The notes below the pieces were generated by a model. That model was given only the letters and a program-made list of their open reading frames with translations, ran no database searches and was not told the origin of the DNA. Position numbers and translations under genes: made by a program. From the NCBI GenBank assembly GCA_020354595.1, contig CP070650.1:1629964-1635176 (forward strand): 5,213 nucleotides of DNA, read 5' to 3'. This document shows, one piece after another, positions 1 through 5,213 of the stretch (position 1 is the stretch's first letter; each line of letters begins with the position of its first letter). Origin of the DNA: Myxococcales bacterium (lineage in GTDB: Bacteria > Myxococcota_A > Polyangia > Polyangiales > Houyiibacteriaceae).

Positions 1-922
1 CCCTGTCCCAGGCTTTCGAGGCTTCGTCGACCGTGCCCATGGGAACGACGTCGACACCGTCGATCTTGCCGTCCGATTCGGCCTCGTCGACCTCGCGGAC
101 ATCGACCAGCCGCACCGCGCCCTTGTTTCCGGCAACCCAAGCAACCGACACCTCCGGAATCCCGTTAGGGCTTCGCTCGATAGCGGCCCAGCCGCGTTCT
201 GGCAGAGGGTCGCCCGACATCGAGCTCGGCGGCACCACCCCGGCCTGCAGGTTTGCCGGCACTGCAATGTCGAGCTTCTTGGGCGCCGGCAAATTCAGGT
301 TGTCCATGATCGCGGCGTACTCCTCGGCGGTCCTTCCATCTCCGACTCGAGGGTTGTGCAGCTTTTCTTCGCCGACGGTCGTGAAGGTCATCCCGCGGTA
401 GTCGTGGCCGGGCCAGATGATCGTGTCGTCGGGTAGGGTGAAGATCTTGTCATGAATCGAGCGGTAGAGCGTCTGCGCGCTTCCCTGTTGGAAGTCGGTT
501 CGGCCGGTGCCTCGGATGAACAAGGCGTCACCGGTGAATGCGTATCTGTGATCGTTCGTCACGAAGGTGACGCAACCATCGGTGTGGCCGGGCGTCGCTC
601 GTACTTCGAGCTCGATGTTTCCAAACTTCAGTCGGTCGCCGTCCTTGACGGCCACATCCACGCCCTCCGCGCCGGCAGCTTCGCTCGTCACCACTTCGCA
701 CCCTACGCGCTTGCGCAACATGCCGGCGCCCGTGATGTGGTCGGCGTGGGCGTGCGTGTCGAGGGTGTACACGAGCTTGAATCCCAGCTCCTCCAAGAGC
801 TTGATGTCGCGCTCGACCTGGTCGATGACCGGATCGATCAGAACCGCTTCACCCGACTCCTCGTCGCCGAGGAGATAGGTGTAGGTCCAGGTTTCGTGGT
901 CGAAGAGTTGACGAAGTAGCAT
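1..922 (-). CDS. Persulfide dioxygenase-rhodanese fusion (ETHE1-like MBL fold), 3' end cut by window edge
   Basis: Cytoplasmic non-heme iron enzyme expected to oxidise glutathione persulfide to sulfite and glutathione. The 307 visible residues begin with a metallo-beta-lactamase domain (about 1-230) containing the THAHADH motif (H57, H59, D61, H62), TPGHTDG (H113), FTGDALF (D132), GTGRTDF (R141) and PGHDY (H173). The iron ligands of human ETHE1 (H79, H135, D154) and its R163 align with H57, H113, D132 and R141 at a constant offset of 22 residues, which separates it from two-metal glyoxalase II enzymes. From about 240 a rhodanese domain begins (VRLVDVRE at 270-277, then VVPMGT at 292-297). The frame runs off the window before the rhodanese cysteine loop, so its catalytic cysteine cannot be checked. 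The ATG at 922-920 has a GGGAGA ribosome-binding site and gives a family-typical N-terminus. The gene diverges from the YeeE-SulP operon. PDO-rhodanese fusions are known in bacteria. The family call is firm; the substrate is inferred from the family. Confidence 0.95.
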   Translation of the reverse strand, partial: MLLRQLFDHETWTYTYLLGDEESGEAVLIDPVIDQVERDIKLLEELGFKLVYTLDTHAHADHITGAGMLRKRVGCEVVTSEAAGAEGVDVAVKDGDRLKFGNIELEVRATPGHTDGCVTFVTNDHRYAFTGDALFIRGTGRTDFQQGSAQTLYRSIHDKIFTLPDDTIIWPGHDYRGMTFTTVGEEKLHNPRVGDGRTAEEYAAIMDNLNLPAPKKLDIAVPANLQAGVVPPSSMSGDPLPERGWAAIERSPNGIPEVSVAWVAGNKGAVRLVDVREVDEAESDGKIDGVDVVPMGTVDEASKAWDR

Positions 923-928
923 GAGGCA

Positions 929-934
929 TCTCCC
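929..934 (-). promoter_or_regulatory. Ribosome-binding site of the persulfide dioxygenase gene
   Basis: GGGAGA on the minus strand, 6 bases before the ATG at 922-920. It supports this start over an out-of-frame ATG seven bases upstream and over an in-frame GTG further upstream, which lacks a comparable site. Confidence 0.6.
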
Positions 935-944
935 AGAATGCTCG

Positions 945-965
945 CCGGGTCCAACCTGCACCCGG
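945..965. repeat. Perfect 6-bp inverted repeat (CCGGGT/ACCCGG) in the divergent region
   Basis: CCGGGT at 945-950 and ACCCGG at 960-965 are exact reverse complements around a 9-base spacer. The right arm overlaps the palindrome CCCGGG (961-966). It begins 22 bases upstream of the dioxygenase start codon, so it could be an operator for a dimeric repressor or a hairpin in that gene's leader. In a GC-rich genome a 6-bp match can occur by chance, so function is not established. Confidence 0.35.
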
Positions 966-990
966 GCTAAGTGACTGAATTAACAGCACT

Positions 991-1040
991 CGGGGCGATC
1001 TGCAATCCCTCCCATCAGAATCCGCTGGCGGTTCGCCCCG
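991..1040 (+). repeat. 8-bp inverted repeat in the YeeE gene leader, possible RNA hairpin
   Basis: CGGGGCGA (991-998) and TCGCCCCG (1033-1040) are exact reverse complements. The 34-base loop contains a second small hairpin, CCGC/GCGG (1022-1031), next to the right arm. If transcription starts upstream of 991, the leader RNA could fold into this stem, ending 13 bases before the ATG at 1054. No Shine-Dalgarno sequence is visible between the stem and the start codon. Function is unproven. Confidence 0.3.
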
Positions 1041-1053
1041 GCTGCTGCTTTGT

Positions 1054-1497
1054 ATGACCGTCATGGAGTCATTTACACCCATCGCCTCCACCATCGGGGG
1101 CGTCTTGATCGGCATCGCGGCCGCGGGCTTGCTTATGTTCCACGGACGGATCGCCGGCATCAGTGGTATTGCCGGCGGCATCTTCCGCCAGCGTCAGTCT
1201 GGCGACACCGCATGGCGCGTGATGTTTCTCGTCGGCCTCTTCGCTGCGGGCATCGCATGGAGTTTTTTCCGGCCAGAGGACTACGCGTTTGGCATCGAAC
1301 GCTCGACCGTTGCGCTGATCATCGCGGGCCTCGCGGTCGGCATCGGCACGCAGCTCGGAAGCGGATGCACGAGCGGCCACGGTGTCTGCGGCATCGGGCG
1401 CCTGTCGAAACGATCCACCGTGGCGACCGTCACGTTCATGGCGACTGCAGCCATCACCGTGTTCATCGTGAACGAGGTGCTGGGGGGTGCGGTATGA
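1054..1497 (+). CDS. YeeE/YedE family membrane protein, N-terminal half-transporter
   Basis: A 147-residue inner-membrane protein of the YeeE/YedE family, whose members include the thiosulfate transporter TsuA and other sulfur-compound permeases. Hydrophobic segments lie at about 10-29, 56-72, 85-101 and 122-143. Family features are the early HGRIAGISGI stretch (30-39) and the motif GSGCTSGHGVCG (102-113) with C105 and C112; in TsuA conserved cysteines line the thiosulfate path. At this length it is only half of a TsuA-type protein and probably pairs with the next gene product. The ATG at 1054 is used here; an in-frame ATG at 1063 gives MESFTPIAS, closer to the usual family start, and neither has a clear Shine-Dalgarno sequence. 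Its TGA overlaps the next ATG by four bases, so translation is probably coupled. The family is firm; thiosulfate or persulfide-related transport is inferred. Confidence 0.9.
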   Translation: MTVMESFTPIASTIGGVLIGIAAAGLLMFHGRIAGISGIAGGIFRQRQSGDTAWRVMFLVGLFAAGIAWSFFRPEDYAFGIERSTVALIIAGLAVGIGTQLGSGCTSGHGVCGIGRLSKRSTVATVTFMATAAITVFIVNEVLGGAV

Positions 1498-1967
1498 AGG
1501 TCAAGGTCGGAGCGTTCCTCGGCGGTGCTGTGTTTGGTATTGGCCTTGCGATTGGGGGGATGACCCAACCCGCCAAGATCGTCGGCTTCTTCGACTTCTT
1601 TGGAAGCTGGGATCCGAGCTTGGCATTCGTGATGCTCGGCGCGCTCATCGTCTATACGCCCGTGTACCGGTGGGCAGTCCGAACCTGGCAGCACCCAATC
1701 TGGGCGCCGACGTTCACTTTGCCGACGCGCCGGGACATCGATGGTCGGCTCGTCGTCGGCTCTGCGATCTTCGGTGTGGGCTGGGGCCTCGGTGGCTACT
1801 GCCCGGGCCCGGCATTCACCTCAGTGGGAGCCGGCTCCATGGAGGCGTTGACATTCGGCGTCTCGATGCTGATCGGGGTAGGTCTCTACCAGTTGCTCAT
1901 GCGCGTTCGTGAAGGGCGCGCCGGAGGTCCGGCCGATTCGCAGGCCGCCGCAATGATCGACGGATGA
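1494..1967 (+). CDS. DUF6691/YeeE-like membrane protein, C-terminal half-transporter
   Basis: A 157-residue inner-membrane protein resembling the second half of YeeE/YedE transporters (DUF6691-type). Visible features are the GGMTQPAKIVGFFDFFGSWDP region (21-41), hydrophobic segments at about 6-22, 43-60, 87-101 and 117-136, and the motif GGYCPGPAF (100-108) with a single cysteine, C103. This mirrors the cysteine motif of the upstream half, so the two proteins probably assemble into one pseudo-symmetric pore with a cysteine from each side. The ATG at 1494 lies inside the stop of the upstream gene (ATGA), and its own TGA overlaps the next start in the same way. A G-rich stretch (about 1474-1487) may help ribosome binding. 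The same frame is open further upstream, but that part overlaps the YeeE gene and has no transporter character. The last 20 residues are polar and probably cytoplasmic. Confidence 0.88.
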   Translation: MKVKVGAFLGGAVFGIGLAIGGMTQPAKIVGFFDFFGSWDPSLAFVMLGALIVYTPVYRWAVRTWQHPIWAPTFTLPTRRDIDGRLVVGSAIFGVGWGLGGYCPGPAFTSVGAGSMEALTFGVSMLIGVGLYQLLMRVREGRAGGPADSQAAAMIDG

Positions 1968-3772
1968 CTACACGGCCCGGGGCGCTACCCATCGTCGATT
2001 GGTTGCGCGAGTACCAGCGTGCCGACCTCGGCCCCGACGTCGTCGCGGGCTTGACGACGGCCGTGATGCTGGTGCCGCAGGCGATGGGCTACGCGCTTCT
2101 TGCCGGGCTACCGCCGATTCATGGGTTGTATGCCTCGGTTGCACCCATCTTGCTCTACGCCGCGCTCGGTACGTCGCGGCACCTTGCCGTGGGTCCGGTC
2201 GCGATGGACTCGATCCTCGTTGCCGGTGCGGTCGGGGCGATCGCGACGGCCGGGGTGGAGCAGTACGTGCTGTTCGCCGCCGCCCTCGGCGTCATGGTTG
2301 GCGTCGTGCAGGCGGGCCTCGGGTTCCTACGTGCCGGTTTCCTCGTAAACTTCTTGTCCCGGCCCGTCGTCGCGGGGTTCACGGCGGCTGCCGCATTGAT
2401 CATCGCGGCGAGCCAGCTCGGCCATCTCCTCGGCGTTCAGGTGCCGCGCACGCATCACGTTCATCGGGTGGTTTGGGAAGCGATTCGCAGTTTTTCTGAT
2501 TGGTCGTGGTCAACACTCGCGATCGGCGTCGCGTCGATCGTGGCGCTCGTCGTATGCAAGAAGCGCCTGCCGCGTTTCCCCGCGGCGTTGGCCGTCGTCG
2601 TCGTAGCGACGCTGGTCGTGTGGGGGCTCGGGCTTTCCACGCGAGGGGTGTCGATCGTCGGGGAGGTCCCGGAGGGATTGCCGGGTTTCCAGATTCCCGT
2701 GGTCGACACGGCGATCCTGGTCGAGCTCATTCCGGCCGCGGCCACGATTGCGCTCGTGTCCTTCATGGAGGCGATCTCCGTAGGCCGCACCTTCGCTCAG
2801 CAGCACCGCTACGACATCTACCCCAACCGTGAGCTCATCGCGCTTGGCTTCGCCAACATGGCGGGTGGGGCGACGGGCGGTTACCCAATCGCAGGCGGTT
2901 TTTCGCGCACCGCGGTCAATGTGAGGGCGGGCGCCCGCACCCAGCTCGCCGCGTTGGTCACCTGCGCGGTCGTGATCGTCACGCTCCTCGTTCTGACCGG
3001 GGCGTTCTACTACCTCCCGAAGGCCGCCCTGAGCGCGATCATCGTTGCGGCCGTCGCCGGCCTGATCGACATCCAAGGCGCGCGCGAGGTCTACCACGTC
3101 AAGCGAGCGGACTTCTATCTGCTCGTGCTGACGTTCGTTGCGACGCTGTCACTCGGCATTCAGTGGGGCATCCTGGTCGGCATCGCCGCCTCGGTATTGC
3201 TGTTCTTGGTGCGCACCACGCGCCCGCACTTTGCCGTCCTCGGCCGAATCCCGGCGTCGCAGACCTACGTCAATATCGCGCGACACCCGCTCGCCGAGAC
3301 GCTCCCCGGCATCATCCTCGTCCGCATCGACGCGCAGTTCTACTTCGGCAATGTCAGCTTCCTCAAAGAGACCGTGCGCACGCTCATCAGCGAGTCGGAA
3401 GACCCGGTGCGCTTCTTCGTGCTCGAAGCCGCCGGCGTCAACGCCCTCGACTCCGCTGCCGCCGCAACCCTAGACGAGCTCGACGAAGAGCTCGCCGCCC
3501 AAGGCATCAAGCTCGTTCTGACGCGAATCAAAGGCCCAGTGCGCGACGTGCTCCACCGAACCGGCCTACTCGAGAAGCTGGCGAGGGAAGGCCGCCTCTA
3601 TCTCTCCACCCATCGCGCCATCGAAGTTCTGCGGTCGGGCATGGCCCTCCCAGACCTCTCCCCCGAGCCCGACGATCCAAGAGAGCCCGCCGACCAGGTC
3701 GGCGCCGGCATGCTCAACTCTCACTCCCCCGATCCAGGCAATGACTTCTTCACGACAGTGAAAAGAAAGTAG
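1964..3772 (+). CDS. SulP family anion permease with C-terminal STAS domain
   Basis: A 602-residue inner-membrane anion transporter of the SulP/SLC26 family, which carries sulfate, bicarbonate or other anions by symport or exchange. The N-terminus has the SulP signature, VPQAMGYALLAGLPPIHGLY (37-56). Many hydrophobic segments follow between about 24 and 416. The conserved GGYPIAGGFSRTAVNVRAGA stretch lies at 305-324. After the linker RTTRPHFAVLGRIP a STAS domain spans about 434-556, with IDAQFYFGN (455-463), the loop AAGVNALDS (489-497) and GPVRDVLHRTGLLEKL (524-539). A polar tail of about 45 residues ends the protein. Length and domain order are normal for the family. The ATG at 1964 overlaps the preceding stop (ATGA) with no clear Shine-Dalgarno sequence, which suggests coupling by reinitiation. 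Its place behind the split YeeE pair and opposite a persulfide dioxygenase suggests a sulfur oxyanion, sulfate or sulfite, as substrate. Bicarbonate cannot be excluded from sequence. Confidence 0.95.
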   Translation: MTTRPGALPIVDWLREYQRADLGPDVVAGLTTAVMLVPQAMGYALLAGLPPIHGLYASVAPILLYAALGTSRHLAVGPVAMDSILVAGAVGAIATAGVEQYVLFAAALGVMVGVVQAGLGFLRAGFLVNFLSRPVVAGFTAAAALIIAASQLGHLLGVQVPRTHHVHRVVWEAIRSFSDWSWSTLAIGVASIVALVVCKKRLPRFPAALAVVVVATLVVWGLGLSTRGVSIVGEVPEGLPGFQIPVVDTAILVELIPAAATIALVSFMEAISVGRTFAQQHRYDIYPNRELIALGFANMAGGATGGYPIAGGFSRTAVNVRAGARTQLAALVTCAVVIVTLLVLTGAFYYLPKAALSAIIVAAVAGLIDIQGAREVYHVKRADFYLLVLTFVATLSLGIQWGILVGIAASVLLFLVRTTRPHFAVLGRIPASQTYVNIARHPLAETLPGIILVRIDAQFYFGNVSFLKETVRTLISESEDPVRFFVLEAAGVNALDSAAAATLDELDEELAAQGIKLVLTRIKGPVRDVLHRTGLLEKLAREGRLYLSTHRAIEVLRSGMALPDLSPEPDDPREPADQVGAGMLNSHSPDPGNDFFTTVKRK

Positions 3773-3840
3773 GGGACACGCTAACCCCCCAAAACCCTTT
3801 TCCTTCCAGCCGCTTACAGCACCAACCGCGAAAACCCACG
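3773..3840. other. Convergent intergenic gap without a clear terminator
   Basis: This 68-bp gap lies between the ends of the SulP and DUF481 genes. It holds C-runs (3785-3790) and a short T-run (about 3798-3801), but no stem-loop followed by a T-tract in either direction. Termination may be Rho-dependent or overlapping. Confidence 0.5.
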
Positions 3841-5028
3841 TCAGCCTAGCCGCAGGGAAATCCCGACGACCACCTGATAGTCGTTCTTTTTCGGCACCGT
3901 GCCGTCGGCTCGCGGCCACGGATCTTCCGTCCTCAGGTACAAGAACGCCGTATTGAAGTAGAGAATCGTGGTGATGCGCAGCGTGAAGTCCAGGCTGCCG
4001 ACGTGGTTGGTGTTCCCGATCGTCGTGTAGACGAGGTTAGTTCGCCATTCGAGCAGCAGCTGGATGTCGTCGGTGAAATCCAGGTCGGCGAACGTCCGGA
4101 ACATCATGTAGCCGTCGCTCTGCGGGTTCTGAACGCCAGCCGCCGCTGTGAGCAGCGACAAGTACTGGTATCCGGCGGGCGCGAACTCGACATCCCAGTT
4201 CCACTTGTACGTCGTGATGACGTTGGCGCCGATGCCAGCGGCTGGTGTCGCTCGCAGACGGACGTTCTGGAACTTGTCGTAGAGAAGCTGCCCGGTCAGC
4301 GCCTTGACGTACACGATCGGATGAACAAACACGTCGACGTCGCCGGATCCGAGGTGCCGATTCGCGTTCTCCACGCGGCTCGCGGTCCCGAAGGTGCCGT
4401 CGTAGCTCAGCACGGCGCGCGTCATCGCATCCTCGCGCATCAGTCTAAAATAACCGTTCAGCGTGAAGTTCTCGGAGTTGCCGGCATTCGCCGTAAGGCC
4501 GAAACGAAGCACCGTCGACCAATAGTTCCGCTCGCGCCGCGTATGCTCGATGATCGCGTCGAGCTGATCGCGCGGCGCCGTTTTGATGCCCTCTGCAGTC
4601 TGCACGGTGATGGTCTCCTCGTCGATCATCGCCGGCCCGACCAGCTCCGTCCCGTCGACCAAGCGGTACGTGTTCGACTTCGGCGAGTGCAGCTCCTTCA
4701 CCTTCTTCCAGTCGTAGGTCAATAGCTTGAGCTCGGCACTGTCGAACTCGAGCGCCCCATCGCGCATCCGCTCGAGGTTCCCGCTCAACCACTCCCCCGA
4801 CTTCAACCGAATCCAGTCCTTTTCGTCCCCGAACTCGATCATGTAGTTGTCTTCGAGCGCGGTCTCATTCACGACTTCTTCACCCTCGGGAACTGACTCG
4901 TCCTTGTAGAGCCCCGCCCCGACGTCTGTCTGAGCCGACGCGGGCCGAGCGCCCGCCAGTCCGATCATGGCGACACCCAACGCCAGCAGCGGCAATAGCC
5001 CCCGCGCCCCAGCCCTCTCGCTTGTCAT
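3841..5028 (-). CDS. DUF481 family outer-membrane beta-barrel protein with extra N-terminal domain
   Basis: A 395-residue exported protein. Residues 1-32 are a signal peptide: arginines in the n-region, a hydrophobic core at about 11-26, and a signal peptidase I site ASA before Q33. There is no lipobox cysteine. Residues 71-113 and 120-160 look like two related beta-rich repeats (WIRLKSGEWLSGNL and YRLVDGTELVGPAM, each ending in a DxxKVKEL or DQLDAI-like element), similar to small Sm/SH3-like barrels. From about 168 to the end comes a DUF481-type barrel with alternating hydrophobic strands, the family-like LTANAGNSENFTLNGYFRL start (178-196), and a final strand YQVVVGISLRLG. E. coli YdiY, a DUF481 protein, is about 250 residues, so the extra length is the N-terminal module. 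The role is unknown beyond an outer-membrane location. The ATG at 5028 gives the full signal peptide and has no Shine-Dalgarno sequence. The gene lies 56 bp behind another minus-strand gene and may be co-transcribed with it. Confidence 0.85.
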   Translation of the reverse strand: MTSERAGARGLLPLLALGVAMIGLAGARPASAQTDVGAGLYKDESVPEGEEVVNETALEDNYMIEFGDEKDWIRLKSGEWLSGNLERMRDGALEFDSAELKLLTYDWKKVKELHSPKSNTYRLVDGTELVGPAMIDEETITVQTAEGIKTAPRDQLDAIIEHTRRERNYWSTVLRFGLTANAGNSENFTLNGYFRLMREDAMTRAVLSYDGTFGTASRVENANRHLGSGDVDVFVHPIVYVKALTGQLLYDKFQNVRLRATPAAGIGANVITTYKWNWDVEFAPAGYQYLSLLTAAAGVQNPQSDGYMMFRTFADLDFTDDIQLLLEWRTNLVYTTIGNTNHVGSLDFTLRITTILYFNTAFLYLRTEDPWPRADGTVPKKNDYQVVVGISLRLG

Positions 5029-5034
5029 GGGAGA

Positions 5035-5040
5035 CTTATA
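5035..5040 (-). promoter_or_regulatory. Candidate -10 element (TATAAG) next to the DUF481 start codon
   Basis: TATAAG matches TATAAT at five of six bases and ends six bases before the ATG at 5028. Transcription from it would begin at or very near the start codon, giving a leaderless message, which would fit the missing Shine-Dalgarno sequence. No good -35 element lies 16-18 bp upstream, so this is weak. Confidence 0.25.
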
Positions 5041-5084
5041 CGAAAGGGCAGCGCGCTTTCCCAGAGTATTTTTGAGTGCCAGTG

Positions 5085-5213
5085 TCAGGTGTCCACGGCC
5101 AAGTAGATGACATCGTCCCCCACCTCGACGTCTTCGTTTGGCAGCACGGCGTAGCAGGGGCGGCTGACTCGGATTTCGGTGACGCGGTCGCGGCCTAACA
5201 GCGTCCCCGGCTC
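5085..5213 (-). CDS. 3' end of an unidentified gene, 5' part beyond window edge
   Basis: The last 42 codons and the TGA stop (5087-5085) of a minus-strand gene that enters from the right edge. The readable end includes TEIRVSRPCYAVLPNEDVEV and finishes with GDDVIYLAVDT. The frame is open throughout and about four fifths of its codons end in G or C, as in neighbouring genes, so it is very probably coding. The short beta-rich tail with a GD turn suggests a small beta-barrel or sandwich domain at the C-terminus, but I do not recognise the family. It precedes the DUF481 gene on the same strand with 56 bp between them, so the two may form an operon. Confidence 0.7.
   Translation of the reverse strand, partial: EPGTLLGRDRVTEIRVSRPCYAVLPNEDVEVGDDVIYLAVDT

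Larger units (their letters stand above)
923..1053. promoter_or_regulatory. Divergent intergenic region with likely promoters for both sulfur-gene units
   Basis: This 131-bp stretch separates divergently transcribed genes and must hold start signals in both directions unless one is distant. It has one AT-richer patch (about 968-986). For the plus strand a weak pair is TTAACA (980-985, one mismatch to TTGACA) and TGCAAT (1001-1006, four of six to TATAAT), but the 15-bp spacer is short. No convincing minus-strand promoter was found. Two inverted repeats, listed separately, flank this patch. Promoter positions are guesses; the regulatory role follows from the gene arrangement. Confidence 0.5.

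Noticed and set aside
452..919. Open plus-strand frames over 33-401, 452-919 and 567-878
   Set aside because: They lie antisense to the persulfide dioxygenase, whose minus-strand translation carries all metal-binding motifs. The plus-strand products have compositionally biased, family-free sequence.
971..989. GTGACTG/CAGCAC imperfect dyad as an operator
   Set aside because: The symmetry needs a bulged base and the centre is not palindromic, so it is within chance expectation.
1050..1967. One long plus-strand gene of 305 codons
   Set aside because: Only the part from 1494 resembles a membrane protein. The earlier part is arginine- and histidine-rich and overlaps the YeeE gene in another frame.
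2510..3097. 195-codon minus-strand frame inside the SulP gene
   Set aside because: A highly charged product without domain character, produced by GC-rich codon bias of the SulP gene on the other strand.
3772..3790. GGGG/CCCC hairpin as an intrinsic terminator after SulP
   Set aside because: The stem is only four bases, overlaps the stop codon and is not followed by a T-tract.
4003..4725. 240-codon plus-strand frame antisense to the DUF481 gene
   Set aside because: No signal peptide or recognisable domain. The opposite strand has a coherent signal peptide and barrel.

Overview
The window is GC-rich and gene-dense, with strong G/C preference at third codon positions. One product is a secreted DUF481-type outer-membrane barrel, which points to a Gram-negative bacterium. 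The mix of an ETHE1-type persulfide dioxygenase fused to a rhodanese, a split YeeE/YedE transporter, a SulP permease and DUF481 fits a proteobacterial or myxobacteria-like lineage. The sequence alone does not fix the taxon.

Layout. On the minus strand, from 922 to beyond the left edge, lies a persulfide dioxygenase-rhodanese fusion, cut by the window end before the rhodanese active site. A 131-bp divergent promoter region (923-1053) follows. On the plus strand is a tightly packed three-gene operon: a YeeE/YedE half-transporter (1054-1497), a DUF6691/YeeE-like second half (1494-1967) and a SulP anion permease with a C-terminal STAS domain (1964-3772). Both junctions are 4-bp ATGA overlaps. A 68-bp convergent gap (3773-3840) separates this operon from a minus-strand gene for a DUF481 outer-membrane protein (3841-5028). 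Upstream of that gene, also on the minus strand, is the 3' end of an unidentified gene (5085-5213).

How the genes may work together. The dioxygenase oxidises glutathione persulfide to sulfite, and the rhodanese moves sulfane sulfur between sulfite, thiosulfate and thiols. The YeeE/YedE family includes thiosulfate (TsuA) and other sulfur-compound transporters, and SulP proteins move sulfate-type or other anions. The divergent pair of units therefore reads as a reactive-sulfur module: uptake or export of sulfur species at the membrane, and persulfide oxidation in the cytoplasm. This is inference from family roles and gene order. No sulfide:quinone oxidoreductase or regulator (BigR/SqrR or FisR type) is visible, but either could lie outside the window. 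The DUF481 gene is convergent and probably unrelated.

No RNA genes, insertion sequences, CRISPR arrays or clear intrinsic terminators were seen. I do not see a clearly new system. The parts that most deserve a second look are the translational coupling of SulP to a split YeeE transporter, the symmetric elements in the divergent intergenic region, and the extra tandem beta-rich repeats in front of the DUF481 barrel.
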